NCBI RefSeq assembly: GCF_018873765.1
Contig: NC_057925.1
Span: forward strand, 13,155,568 to 13,219,567
From: Telopea speciosissima
Taxonomy: Eukaryota > Streptophyta > Magnoliopsida > Proteales > Proteaceae
DNA: 64,000 nucleotides
Direction of reading: 5' to 3'
Shown one piece after another: positions 22,701-33,784 of the stretch. Every line of letters begins with the position of its first letter. The stretch's first letter is position 1. Below the pieces are notes generated by a model, which saw only the letters and a list, made by a program, of their open reading frames with translations, ran no database searches and was not told the origin of the DNA. A program made the translations under genes and the position numbers.

Positions 22701-23770
22701 TATTCTAGCTAAGATAGAGTTCTTGTCTTGTAGGACACCTATACCTATTTGGAGAGGGTTTAGTGGTTTACTATGTTTATTTCTTTCTTTCCTATTGTAA
22801 ACATACTTCAGTTTCAATTTAAAGAATTGTAAGGCTTCATAAACTCCCCAGTTTTAGTTGAATACAGTTGACTCTTGCCTTTTGCCTCCATATGTTTTAT
22901 GAGATTCAGAATAGTGTTGTGGGATGCAGTGCAGATGCTAAGGTCAGGGCGGCTGATGGGACTTATGTCTAGCTCCAGGTGAGATGCTTAGTTCATATCC
23001 ATCTACCTTTCTTCCGTTCTTCTTCAACCTATCCATCATCAATCAGGTCAGTACTTCTTTGTTTTCTGTTCAGTTTCTTTAACTTTCTAGTTGCTGGATT
23101 TTCCGTTTTGTATTGAAGACATCTAGTTCCTAGAGATTCAACCATTCATTGTTTAACCAGATCAAATTATAGGGCCAGATCGAATTGGAGGCCATTAAGG
23201 TAAGTTACTGCTCATTCCAAGACCCAAGTAATCAAATGATTTAAATGATAAGATCAACAATGCTACACCGATAGGCAGACAATCACCAACATTTAGAATG
23301 ATTTATAATTCCTCTCAAATGGAATAATAAAACGAAGAAAAAGAGAACATAAAGATGTTAGACAAACCAGTAAGCATGCTCGCAACCTTTTACAAGAGCA
23401 GTCTCCTGAAGTGCTATCTTCTCCAAGCAGATCGCACAAAGACCATGATTGTCGGACACCGTCAAGCTCAAGCCCGACATTCCATACTCTATTCCCTTCG
23501 CACCATTACAAGCCTGCAAGAACTTTTTTTTTCCAAGAATTTGAGTCGAAAACAAGGAAAACAAATTAGAAAGAGACAATTCAACATAAACCCAAACCAA
23601 GAAAGAAAATTCAACCCCAAAAGAGGGACAAGGGGAAAAAGAAAAAACCAAAATTGGTTTTTTGAAGGGTCAACCAAGATCCGCTTTCACACACAAATCC
23701 TCAAGAGAGAGAGAGAAACCTGTTCTTGGGTGGGGAGGTAGGAAACACCGTTCAGTTGCTCATTCTCCAT
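19748..23770 (-). CDS. C3HC4 RING-finger protein (probable E3 ubiquitin ligase), four exons, 238 aa
   Basis: Exons on the minus strand: 23720-23770, 23368-23513, 20260-20364 and 19748-20162. Together they make 717 nt (238 codons plus TGA) with GT-AG borders. The protein begins MENEQLNGVSYLPTQEQ. The RING finger is at residues 43-85: CAIC (43, 46), C61, H63, C66, C69 and CPQC (82, 85). It is split between exons 2 and 3 inside the codon for C66. After the RING come CPFEFLNVHRSLDG, a segment FEESVCLLLRATWFMPL, an acidic stretch rich in E and D (EEDEDEDIEE), and a basic alanine-rich C-terminus ending IRLGRK. C3HC4 RINGs normally recruit E2 enzymes; no membrane segment is seen. The order of RING, acidic stretch and basic tail matches a conserved plant family I recognise but cannot name with certainty. 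Intron 2 (20365-23367) is 3 kb and holds a SINE. Confidence 0.9.
20690..21720. repeat. Possible LTR-like dispersed repeat in the RING intron
   Basis: The words GGTGGAAATAAGTTTTGGAT, CAATCCAATGGGTCC and TCTTTGTAATAG recur, diverged, at 60,292-60,365 inside the intron of another gene. Later in this stretch lies AATCTATTAATAAATAGAAG, a promoter-like or poly(A)-like context. I cannot find matching ends, so the class is open. Confidence 0.35.
22291..22464 (+). repeat. Au-like SINE with target duplication
   Basis: Plus-strand copy, antisense to the host gene, in intron 2 of the RING gene. The flanking target duplications are 22276-22292 (ATTCACCCTAAAAGATG) and 22465-22481 (ATTCATGCTAAAAGATG), with two mismatches. 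The 3' end GCCTCGTGCACTGGGTATG runs into T7. Confidence 0.9.
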
Positions 23771-23891
23771 GAAGATTATGACGGTGAGTGATGTTCGGCA
23801 GGATGCGAAGCTCAGAGAGCCAAGAGAAGAGGAAGAAGAGAGGAGGGGGAGAAGAAGAAGAAGAAGAAGAAAGGAAGCGAACGGAGAGCTT

Positions 23892-24060
23892 CGTCCTCTC
23901 GATCATGAACCAAAGGGTATTTACGAGCAGAGAGAAGAAAAGATTCTGGGCATCATTCCGAAGAACAGGAAGAAGAGAAAGGAGAACTTAGTCCGCTCGA
24001 TCAAGAGCCTAAGGGTATTTACAAGCAGAGAGAAGAAAAGATTCTGGGCATATTCCGAAG
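23892..24060. repeat. 99-bp direct duplication in the RING gene 5' flank
   Basis: Two units (23892-23962 and 23991-24060) share AAGGGTATTTACGAGCAGAG, then AGAAGAAAAGATTCTGGGCAT and TTCCGAAG. They lie 120-290 bp upstream of the RING start codon, in purine-rich DNA on the plus strand that would be pyrimidine-rich in the sense of the gene. This is the likely promoter or 5' UTR. Confidence 0.8.
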
Positions 24061-24266
24061 AGAGAGATCTATGCCCTCAGAAATCACGAATATACGAGGG
24101 AGCGAAAGCAAGAAAGGCATGTGGATGACCTAAAGTCTTAAAAAGCTACCCTTTGTCTTTTTCTTTTTTCTTTTGTTTTTTTCATTTCATTATAATTTAT
24201 CCATCATATATAATAGGATGAGATAACAATAAATTCAGTTTGACCTTTGCACCCCACATGAGGAGG

Positions 24267-24476
24267 GGTGTGAATTCAGAACCTCTCCAATGACATTTAA
24301 CCATCAGATCTTCTACCATCCATGGGGGTGTGATCCCCACATCTAGTGTGAATTCAAATCCTCTCCAATAACATTTAATCATCAGAGTCGATCTTCCACC
24401 ATCCATGGGGTGTAGTCCCCCCACATATGGATGGTGGAAGATCGACTCTGGTGGTTAAATGTCATTGGAGAAAATC
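24267..24476. repeat. Tandem plus inverted repeat (hairpin element)
   Basis: A 79-bp unit (CTCTCCAATGACATTTAACC, then ACCATCCATGGGG) occurs twice head to tail (24267-24345 and 24347-24425). The second unit then pairs with an inverted copy: the arm 24357-24407 against 24428-24476 (GGATGGTGGAAGATCGACTC, then TTAAATGTCATTGGAG). It is MITE-like and has no coding content. Confidence 0.7.
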
Positions 24477-24814
24477 CGGACTCGAAGGGTGTCGTTGTGC
24501 TTGTTCTTCATCGTGTTGTCCTTTTAAAATGTTGAAAACTATGGAATGTCTGGTAAAATTGTAAAATGTGGAAGCAAGACAGAAAAGAAAAGAAAAGAAA
24601 TGCTCTTAATCTTTTCATTCGCGTAAATTCTGTGAACCTCCCAGATTGCATCCATCATGTGGGACCCACACATGGTGGATTGCACTGGGCAGCTCATACC
24701 CATTCCCATATGTCCTTGTACAAGAATTGGATCCTGTCTCGATGTTGCCAGTCATTGATGGTTGTCCTTTTCCTTTTTGCAGCGTTAAAGAAAAATTTCC
24801 CCTAACATTTTAAT

Positions 24815-25200
24815 GATCAGGTTGTTCATGTAAGATGGGTTGTGATGAACAAGTCAGCTATATTCAGCACAAACCCATCTAAGGAGATTTTTTTGTGGCC
24901 ATGGTTTGAGGTATTACTAATGTATCGCTTGATTTTGTAAGTCACCAATCTTCATTTTTAAGGCAAATCTGGAGTAAACTTGTCTCATACAATTGATCTG
25001 TGCTGATAACATATCATTATCATATCGGTTTTGCAGATAACCGATACCTGTGCCATGTGTATGGCCCAAATATTTTCTCATGACAAGTTGATTCAGGTTC
25101 AATTTTTCGGGCAAATAGAATTAAGGAATTCTTTTCATGCATTAAGTGTCAACCCAAATGGAATTGACCTAATGCCCTAATGGTAAAAACAAACTGGTAA
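24815..25200. repeat. Diverged, interrupted copy of the 26-28 kb tandem repeat
   Basis: GTTCATGTAAGATGGGTTGTGATGAAC and GTCAGCTATATTCAGCAC at 24,830-24,880 match the tandem units at 26.7 and 27.4 kb. So do GGCCCAAATATTTTCTCATG and CTTTTCATGCATTAAGTGTC at 25,060-25,150. About 180 bp of unrelated DNA separates the two halves here. It looks like an older member of the same repeat. Confidence 0.6.
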
Positions 25201-25356
25201 CGCAAGCAAGACCGCTTCATAACCCCTTAAGTAATGGCTTTATGCCAGTTCAGTTGTTGCCAAATCTAGTTGTCTATATTCTCTATTTTCTTTTGGGGGT
25301 AAACGTATATATTATATATATTATCCTACCAAAAAAATTGTCTATATTATTATTTA

Positions 25357-26277
25357 GGGTAAGTTACACGATACCCCTTGAAAATTGAACGATACTCAAC
25401 TCATCCTTTGCTTTTTGAAAATATTCACCCATCCCCTTCTATAATAACGGTGTTAATTTAAATCAAACCAAAAAATGGAATGAGATATTTATCCTTTAGA
25501 TTTAAACAAATAAAACAAATGAAAATTGATTTCATTTTACCATTGGATGGAGTTACAACCGCAAGGGACCTGAACCTATTCCTCTGCTAAGGCATTCTCA
25601 GCTACCCTGCTAGGGTAAGTCCATCTTCTTCCATATGGTGTAGTTGTACTACCTCGCTAATCTCTCCGTTCAAATCAGTAGTAGACAATCCCCTCCCCCG
25701 CATCACGGTTCACCCAATCCATCCCTCCTCCTACACCCCGACCTACAGCTCAAGATTGTCAGAAAAACCAAAGCCTGGATTTGCGTCAACACCGGGAGTG
25801 ATGTGAAGCCCAACGGCAAGGCAGTTTTGATTGCAATTGCTTGGACCTCTTTCCCTCTCCTCCTACCCATCTCCAAACTCCAGGTAACGCTCTCGATAAA
25901 CACTCATAAAATTAACCATCGTATTTTCTCATCTATTTAATTAATTAATTTCCTGCGTGTGTTCTCTTCTTCTTTCTTTTCTTCTTTTAAATCAAATTTT
26001 CATATCAAACTGCACTGGCGGAGATTGAGTTGCAGGTCATGTGAGACAGAGGATTTATTTTGGGGTTTTTCGATTAAGGGTAAAATAGTAACTCTACATT
26101 GGGTCAAGGTTAGTTTAGAAATTTAAAAATATTTAATTTACTGACTTCATAAGTTAACCGCATAAAACTAACGGTGTTACGGTAGAGACTAATACAGGAG
26201 GACGGGTGAGTAGTTTTTAAAAATAGGGGGTGAGTTGAGTATCGTTCGATTTTCAGGGGGTGTCGTGTAATTTACCC
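25357..26277. mobile_element. Mutator-type non-autonomous element with exon-like interior (Pack-MULE candidate)
   Basis: The element is bounded by a perfect 9-bp target duplication TATTATTTA (25348-25356; 26278-26286), the size made by Mutator-like transposases. The terminal inverted repeats are about 85 bp. The left end begins GGGTAAGTTACACGATACCC, and the right end read inward begins GGGTAAATTACACGACACCC. The interior has no transposase. At 25,640-25,885 it becomes GC- and C-rich with an open frame containing KIVRKTKAWICVNTGSDVKP, and it ends at CTCCAG followed by GTAACG, a good splice donor. That is the pattern of a captured host exon and intron start. The parent gene was not identified. 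Confidence 0.8.
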
Positions 26278-26286
26278 TATTATTTA

Positions 26287-27985
26287 ACTATGATTGAATA
26301 TTAAGAACAATCTCACATCCTTGTATGTTATTACAAAGGTTTAAAAAGTTTAAAGAGTCTAGCAAGTGATCACAACTGGGAACATTATTGAAGGAAGAAA
26401 TTAAACTCATATATGGCCAACCATGCAATTGAGATAGATTGTCAAATTTGACAAGTGGTGAATAAGATGAGCCCAAACCTATTAAATGATCAATCTACTA
26501 AATCATTAGTTCGTGCTTAAAATAAATAGAATTTTAAAATATGAGGGCTTCTTCAAACACGGTCCCTTGACTGAGGGTTTCGAATTGTAACCATAAGGTA
26601 CCACTCAATAGTGAGGGTATTTTTGATCATTCGAAAATAGGAGGCAGACATTGGTAACCACTGATGACTGACATTTTCCTTCTCGTGAAGTATGGAAGGA
26701 TTGTTCGTGTAGGATGGGCTGTGATGAACTGGTCAGCTATTTTCTGCACAACCCACCTAAGGTCCTAAGGAGGCCTTCTTATGTGACCCAAATATAGTCT
26801 CATGGCAGATCGATTGAGGTTCAGTTTTATGGACAAGTAGAACTAAAGGTTTTCTTTTCATGTGTTAATCTCAACCCAAATAGAGTTACTCTAATGGCCA
26901 GATAATATCTCGAAAATCCAGGACTATTGATACGTTTCATGAACTTGCAATGCTATCAAGGACCCCATCATATAAAAAACTAGAGCCCCTTCATTACTTC
27001 TTAAGTAAATGGTTGAATATTAAGAACAATCTGACAGCCTTGAATGTTAATACAAAGGTTCAAATTTTTTTGAAAAGTCTAGCAAGTGATCTCAATTTGG
27101 AAACATCAGTCAAGGAAGAAAACTCATATATGGTCAACCATGCAATTGAGATAGATTGTCAAACTTGACAAATAGTGAATAAGGTGGGCGCAAATCTATT
27201 AAATGGTCAATCTACCAAGTCATTAGTTCGTGCTTTAAATAAATAGAATTTTAAAATATGAGGGCTTCTTCAAACACGGTCCCTTGACTGAGGGTTTCGA
27301 ATTGTAACCATAGGGTACCGTCCAATAGTGGGGGTATTTTTGATCATTTGTAAATAAGAGACAGACATTGGCAGCCACCGATGACTGACATTTTCCTTCA
27401 CGTGAAGTATGGAAAAACTTTCCTCTAACTTCTTAGAGACGGATTGTTCGTGTAGGATGGATTGCGATGAACTGGTCAGCTATTTTCCGCACAACCCACC
27501 TAGGGAGGCCTTCTTATATGACCCAAATATTGTCTCATGGCAAATCGATTGAGGTTCAGTTTTATGGATAAGTAGAACTAAAGGTTTTCTTTTCATGTGT
27601 TAATCTCAACCCAAATAGAGTTGATCTAATGGCTAGATAATATCTCGAAAATCCATGACTATTGATACGTTTCAAGAACTTGCAACAACCAAACTTGCAA
27701 TGCAATCAAGGACCCCATCATGTCAAAAACTAGAGCCCCTTCATTACTTCTTAAGTAAATGGTTGAATATTAAGAACAATCTGACAGCCTTGAATGTTAA
27801 TACAAAGGTTCAAATTTTTTTGAAAAGTCTAGCAAGTGATCTCAATTTGGAAACATCAGTCAAGGAAGAAAACTCATATATGGTCAACCATGCAATTGAG
27901 ATAGATTGTCAAACTTGACAAATAGTGAATAAGGTGGGCGCAAATCTATTAAATGGTCAATCTACCAAGTCATCAGTTTGTGCCT
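26287..27985. repeat. Three-copy tandem repeat, unit about 0.72-0.75 kb
   Basis: The anchor TGAATATTAAGAACAATCT occurs at 26295, 27014 and 27764, giving periods of 719 and 750 bp. The third unit is partial and ends near 27985. Units 2 and 3 are almost identical; unit 1 is more diverged, so the last duplication is recent. Units 2 and 3 each hold a short plus-strand frame (26950-27168; 27655-27918) sharing LEPLHYFLSKWLNIKNNLTA. The last one is preceded by TFQELATTKLAMQSR, which recalls a gag-adjacent segment of some gypsy polyproteins. I regard the unit as retroelement-derived, with low certainty on family. Confidence 0.8.
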
Positions 27986-28857
27986 GAAAAGAAGAATACG
28001 ATGGAAAAGGCTTCTAGGTAAGGCACGATAGAAAAGATTTGTCCCTTTGTTCACCATTGGTTATAGTCATATAAGTTACTTTTATCACCTGCGGTTCCCC
28101 TGCCTGGCACGATTTTCTAGTGCCTCTAATAAAAGGTGGGTGGATTCCACCCGTACATTGTGTTCGATCAGGGGGTGGAGTGGTCCTATGAGAGGAATCG
28201 CACAACCGTATCGGTCAACGAACCTCAGGGAATAAAGGTCCTCATATAAGAGACATACAAAGCAAGGAAAGGATTGCAACCCAATAAATTACCTATTCCT
28301 GAAACCAAATTGATTAGATGGCTCTCAACCATTTGAAGTGACAAAATTTTCAGATATAAATTATGGATTATGAACCCTCATTTTTTTGTTGAAAAAAATT
28401 GATATTTTGATTCCGTATCAACCTGATATGACTCGATACAATCAACATGTATTGATATCTGTATCACCAACAACCAATACCGGTGTCAATACCATGAACT
28501 AAATCCTCGTGTTTGAGAGTGCAACACAAGTCCCAAAGAAGACCCCAAGTCCCAACATATGTTACATGGGCTGCGATTTGGGTTGGTGTAAATAATTCTG
28601 AAACAAATTTCAACTATTGTTACACCATATCCATTGCATGCTAGACCTGTAATCATGGCATCCATGCGGCTAGTGTCATTTATCCGCACTTGGCACAGGT
28701 CTTTTTTGTTTTTTTTTTTGAAAGATAATCATATTCAAAAGAGTGTGCAAAGCACGTAGCCGTAAAGTTACAAGCCTCCAACAACCATGGAGTGAAAATA
28801 GGTCATTCTGATGTAAACGTCACCCACAGAGCCTTCCTACCTAGGGAATCAGGATCT
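27986..28857. other. Spacer without recognised gene
   Basis: Short overlapping frames on both strands only; none has a domain. A T-rich run lies at about 28705-28721. Confidence 0.35.
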
Positions 28858-29022
28858 TTATCATCTCCAGTTTGCTGACCGGCCCAGTTCCCTAGTTCCT
28901 CTAACAAAGGGGGGCTGAAATGACCTCTCTACCCATGCCCAAATACCCTGCCCGGGTGGGGTCCACCATCCCCCTATTAGAGGAACTGGGGAACTGGGCC
29001 GGTCAGCAAACTGGAGGTGATA
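28858..29022. mobile_element. MITE-like element with 47-bp inverted ends
   Basis: The left end TTATCATCTCCAGTTTGCTG and GACCGGCCCAGTTCCCTAG pair with the right end GGGGAACTGGGCCGGTC and AGCAAACTGGAGGTGATAA. The centre is about 65 bp, C-rich and non-coding. I could not define a target duplication with certainty. It sits at the 3' border of a LINE relic. Confidence 0.7.
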
Positions 29023-29039
29023 ATTTTCTGAGAATCAGC

Positions 29040-30247
29040 AAATGTGTTAATCTCCCTAGGAATTTTCATGAATCTTCATTCACTGAAGTAAGAAGATAAA
29101 CAAAGAATGTCTTCTACCATAGGCTGCACTGCCATTAGAATATTGGTGGTTGCATGAGTTAGGAAAGTACAGAATTCTTGACAATCCGTTTCAACCGTTA
29201 AGAACTTCATGTTATCCGACAAAGCTTCCAATAGGACACTTCGAATTGCTAATGCCTCCCTTACTAAAATGCTATCGAAATTGGTTGGAACCGGCATTCC
29301 AAGCAAGGTCTTCCCATAGAGTCACAAATTACCATACCCATTCCTCCATTTCATTTGTCCTAAGTCCATGTTGCATTCGTGTTGAGTTTAAAGAACAACA
29401 TAGGCGGAGGAAACCATTGTTGTGCTACCTAAGATGTTGTTGGGTTCCCCACCAAAACTGAAGGGGAGGATGGAGGATGAGCCAGCAAAAAATCACCATG
29501 GGCCTTCTTTGCTGCCTCAATAACTACTAATGGAGTCCACTTCTTAATGGTAAAATAAGAGATTGTTTCTCGCTCACTAAAGGTACCACACAATGAAACT
29601 AAAAAGGCCTTGGCGCCCTCAACTGATTCTCTTGCCTTGATGATTAAAAAATCTCTATCTATGGATCCAAAATTGCACTAAGAAGTCAGTTCTTGAATTA
29701 ATTCTATGAGTTAGAGGACACCCAAACCACACCGCCTTCGCAAAAGAGCAATTCAACAAGATATGGGCTGGATCTTTTGAAACTTACCCACACCTCGAAC
29801 AACAACCATCAATATGTGTCATCCATTGCAAATCCCTCTGTGCATGCTCTCCACAGAAAATTTTTTGTCTTCGGCAAAATATGACAACATCCATGAAGTC
29901 GAAGCCTCTACCACCTCCTTCTCCGCAAAAAAGATGATAAACTGATTTGACTCAGAAACATCCATCTCTAGACATACCCCACACGAAACTGTGTGAGAAA
30001 TTCTGTTGAATGAGCTCTCTGTTCAAAATTTGGTTCTGTTGATTATTCAATTTTGAAACCCACACCAAAGAACACCCTTGGGGCTTACCAGTTGAAATCT
30101 GAAGCCTGGTAATGAAGGAATTCATCCCTCCTCCCAAATACGAATATTATTTTCCAAACCCACTTTCCAAAGAAACCCCGCTTTAAAAAACTTTCGCCCT
30201 TCTATAATGCTCCGCCAAGCCCATGAAGGCTGGTTTCCCATCCATGC
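29040..30247 (-). pseudogene. LINE ORF2 relic, proximal part (zf-RVT, RNase H), split by an LTR element
   Basis: Minus-strand translation gives, from high to low coordinate, QPSWAWRSIIEGRKFFKAGF at the very edge of the LTR element. This is the common plant LINE motif before the zf-RVT. Next comes KTKNFLWRACTEGFAMDD, a zf-RVT-like core, near 29,800-29,870. Then comes an RNase H piece at 29076-29306 (ILVREALAIRSVLLEALSDN, then LTVETDCQEFCTFL). Stops and frameshifts are frequent. The upstream part of the same protein lies at 51,309 and beyond, so the LTR element inserted into this older LINE. Confidence 0.7.
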
Positions 30248-31129
30248 TGATACATCCAATATTCACCGGGTCAATCAACGACCACCACGTGTCACAGACG
30301 ACCCGCTCCATAGCTAAGGGGAACGAACCGGGGTCCCAGCACCACTCGGGGGGGCGGCCACCACTCGGGCGCGGCCCCGCATCAGGGCGCGGCCTCCTCA
30401 CCCAGGCGCGGCCTCACCCAGGCGCGGCCTCCTCACCCAGGCACGGCCTCACCCAGGCGCGGCCTCCTCACCAGGGAGCGGCCTCACCCAGGCCGCGGCC
30501 TCCTCACCAGGGCGCGGCCTCACTCAGGCGCGGCCACCACTTGGGCGCGGCCTCACCTAGGCGCAGCCACACATCCAGGCGCAGCCTCACCCAGGCGCGG
30601 CCTGCACCCAGGCACAACATCGTGGGCACGTGAGGTGGGGGCCACCCATCTACGATTCGATCGTATCGCTAAGACTCATGTCACTACCAGGACTCTAGAC
30701 CGCCGCTTAGAGGTCACGTCATCCAGACGGATTCAAGCACCAAGGACGTTATCACCACACGCGGGTATCTATCCACCAAGGATCCTGATGCCACCAGGAC
30801 ACTCCCTCCCACGGGGAGATGGCCAATCAGGATAGAGCCTCGTTACCCAGGGCCTCTATCCACTCAACGGCACAATCGCCATCAAACGGGGACTCTCCAC
30901 ACCGCCATACACCGCCATATGCTACTATAAAAGGCAAGGTACGCAACCCCATCAAGGGACATCTAAACTCATACTGAATAATCACTATTCATCTATTTGT
31001 GCCAGGAGATCTAACTTTGGCATCGGAGAGCCCTAGGCCGGGACCACACCGGTTCTCTCTGTTGACCCCTTTGGTCCACTTGCAGGTGACGGCACTCGTA
31101 GGACCGCTCGACGATTTCTTGACGCAACA
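30248..31129 (+). repeat. 5' LTR of the outer gypsy element
   Basis: 882 bp, about 110 bp longer than its partner because of an expanded GC-rich array (about 30350-30620). A TATA-like CTATAAAAGG lies at 30925-30934, a plausible transcription start context. Outside the array it differs from the right LTR only by scattered substitutions, mostly C/T. Confidence 0.92.
30350..30620 (+). repeat. GC-rich tandem array in the 5' LTR
   Basis: Irregular units built from GGCGCGGCCTCACCCA and GGCGCGGCCTCCTCACCCA. The same GGCGCGGCCTCACC core forms the larger array at 49,340-49,960 in the element's interior. Confidence 0.85.
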
Positions 31130-31132
31130 GAT

Positions 31133-31150
31133 TGGCGCCGTCTGTGGGAA
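31133..31150 (+). other. Primer-binding site of the outer element
   Basis: TGGCGCCGTCTGTGGGAA begins three bases after the LTR end. The first nine bases equal the complement of the tRNA-Asp 3' end, but the remainder does not, so I leave the primer tRNA open. The whole 18-mer is the wording commonly found at this place in Tat-group elements. Confidence 0.75.
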
Positions 31151-31195
31151 CGACGCTAGCCATTACAGCTACTAGCTCGCTTCCATACTCATTCA

Positions 31196-32950
31196 ATGGC
31201 ACGAAGGAAGACTACCACCACCAACAACGGAGCAAGGAATGGATCACCACCCCTAGAGTGCTCTCGCCGCAGAGCCAACAACCAGACCATGTCCCTCCGG
31301 AGGAGGAGATCCCCTTTAATGACCAGTTCGTGATTGCCGAGCCCAACAATGACGAGGCCGACGATGTGGTGGTGGAGGTGACACCGACCCCAATGCTCCA
31401 GACCATCGTGGGTCGGATCAACGACCGCAACGACAGATCCTCGATGAACAACGACTCTTTCGAGAATACCTGACGCAGCGTGCGACATCTCACCGTCGGA
31501 GGACTTCACCATCAGTAAGGGTGGAGTCCATACCTCAACAAGAGTCGAACCCTAGGAGATCATCTCCCAGGGGCGTGAGATCAGAGAGACTTGCGCAACA
31601 GGCAACCCCCACTCCGCAGCGGGGGGACCCTTCCCAGCATCCCAGGAGAACAAGAGACCTCTTGCCACGGTCAGAACGTGGGAGGATGCCAACACCCAGG
31701 GCGAGGGTGTCTAGCCCGCAGAGATCGGTCTGGAGGTCTGTGTTCGACGGACGACTGGAAGAAGGTCACATACCACGACGAAGCCGGGCCTGCAGAGAAG
31801 AAGGCCCCTCACCTTCACGACAGGGTTCATCACGGCATGACCATTCACCATCCCGCCAACACTCAAGGCGGGAGGGGACATCCAGGAGAGAGCGTGAACG
31901 GGGTCGCAGCGAACGTCCGGCCAGGCGTGGGGGATGGACACGGGACGAGGAGCTCGATCAAAGACTCGCGACCGGATGAGAAGTCGGAAGGGTTGAAGAA
32001 GCGGCACCAAAGGCGAGACACATTCCATACCTGGACAACACCCATTCTCGGCGAGAGATCATGTCACCACACTACCTTCCGTGTTTCGACTACCCACCTT
32101 CGAACTCTACAGCTGGTACCATCGACCCTAATGACCACATCAACTACTTTAATGGTATGATGACGCTGTATGGGGGTCGGACGTGGTCTCCTGTCGGGCA
32201 TTCCTGCATCCCTCAAGGGAGCAGCCACATCATGGTTCTCTAGGCTACGACCTAGATCTATATGCTCGCTCGCAGAGCTATGCGAGCATTCGTCACCCGT
32301 TTCCAAAGCGTCAAAGCGTAAGAAGACCACCGTCAATCATCGAACGTGGTACGAACCCGGGGAATCTCTCGGGGAATACGTTACCGGGTTCACCAAGGAG
32401 TCCCTGGAAGTTCGAGACTTGGATGACCGGACACGACATGCAGCCCTTGCAGAGGTATTAGGGACCTGGACTTGATCAAGGACCTGGCACGACATGAGAC
32501 CAGGACTATGAAAGAGCTCCTGGAGCGGTGTAACGAGTTTGCAAATATGGCCGAGGTACTACAAGCTAGAACAAAAATAATCGAGGCCAAGCCACAAGAC
32601 AACAAGAGGTTAGCACCTGATGACCGCAAAGAGGGTAAGAGGTCAAGGACAGAGCGCCGATAAGAGCAGAGCGACGACAAGAGAAGAGCGACCGCCCATC
32701 TAGGAGGACAGACCGCTGCCCAGAGAGAAGTGAGAGGGCAAGCACCCCTGAGTTCACACCATCGAACACCACCAGTCCCTGATACTCATGCAGATCCAGG
32801 ACCGTGACCTACTCCATTGGCCACGACCCATGCTAGCAGCGCCAGAGAAGCGAAACCCTAACAAATATTGTCTCTTCCACAAAGAGAATGGGCACGACAC
32901 AGAGGAGTGCTATCAATTGAGCAGAGAGATAGAACAACCGGTAAGAGCAG
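31196..32950 (+). pseudogene. gag of the outer gypsy element, frameshifted
   Basis: A likely start is the ATG at 31196 (MARRKTTTTNNGARNGS). The coding then shifts between frames, for example near 31240, 31450, 32165, 32290 and 32460. The N-terminal half is rich in Arg, Ser and Pro (31521-31979). The retrotransposon gag core is at 32,100-32,480: DPNDHINYFNGMMTLYGG, then GAATSWFSRLRP and SLGEYV. It is followed by ETRTMKELLERCNEFANMAE. A knuckle-like KYCLFHKENGHDTEEC (about 32866-32913) has the C-x2-H-x4-H-x4-C spacing often seen in Tat-group gag. Gag forms the virus-like particle. As read, this copy cannot make a full protein. Confidence 0.8.
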
Positions 32951-32979
32951 AAGCTTGAACAAGTATGTGAAGGGGAGAC

Positions 32980-33784
32980 GTGACAACCGCTCGAGGCCAA
33001 GGAGATAGAGGTCGCGACGGAGACGAGTGGAACCGAGACGAGAAGAAAGGAGAACAGATCGAGAGAGAGACCGCCCGTAAGAGGCGGAGAGATGCCACAG
33101 AACCTAGTGGCACCAAGGGACCTCCTATCCTCACCATACTTGGAGGACCAGGGCAAGAGTCCACCGTAAAAGCTAAAGCTCATGCCAGGTTCGTGGGAGT
33201 GGTAGAGAAGCCCAAAGAAGATAGCCGGATCGAGGCGGTGATCTCCTTCTCGGATGAAGACCTGGAAGGACTAAACTTCCCGCATGAAGATGCCTTGGTA
33301 ATACAGGTGGAGGTAGCCAATCGACCTGTACACAGGGTAATGATAGACACAGGGGCGTCTGTTGACGTACTCTCCTTGGACGCCTATCGACAGTTTGGGT
33401 TTGGGGACGACCAGTTCAAACCAGAGCCTACTTATCTCCATGGATTCTCAGGTGCCACCGCCTCCATCAGAGGTACCATAAAGCTACCCGTCACCTTCGG
33501 GGTACACCCTCAACAAGTAACCATCATGGTGAATTTCATGGTAGTCAAGTCCGTGGTGTCCTTCAACGGCCTCTTAGGGCGACCATCACTGACAGCCCTT
33601 AGAGGAGTCATATCACCACTTCACCTGAAGATGAAGTTCCCCACCGAGAATGGGGTAGGCAAAATCCGAGGAAATCAGAAGAAAGCAAGGGACTGCTATG
33701 CCACCTTCATGAAAAAGAATAATGGCAACACCCGTGGAATGGCACTCTGCCTAGAGAGCATGGTCAGTGACCAGAGAGATGAAC
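32980..33784 (+). CDS. Aspartic protease region of the outer gypsy element (cut by the nested insertion)
   Basis: One uninterrupted frame from 32980. A basic charged N-terminal linker is followed by the retropepsin domain from about residue 80. The catalytic motif DTGAS lies in HRVMIDTGASVDVLSLDAY near 33340-33390. Next come a flap-like part and FNGLLGRPSLTALRGVISPL, the ILGRP motif typical of Ty3/gypsy proteases near 33560-33615. The protease matures the Gag-Pol polyprotein. The frame is cut at 33784 by the inner element, whose first bases supply the false C-terminus and stop at 33811-33813. The same frame resumes at 43805. Confidence 0.85.

Noticed and set aside
23769..24128. Plus-strand ORFs rich in Glu and Arg
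   Set aside because: They are the complement of the pyrimidine-rich 5' flank of the RING gene.
31189..32045. Antisense ORFs inside gag
   Set aside because: Shadows of GC-rich gag coding DNA; no domain.
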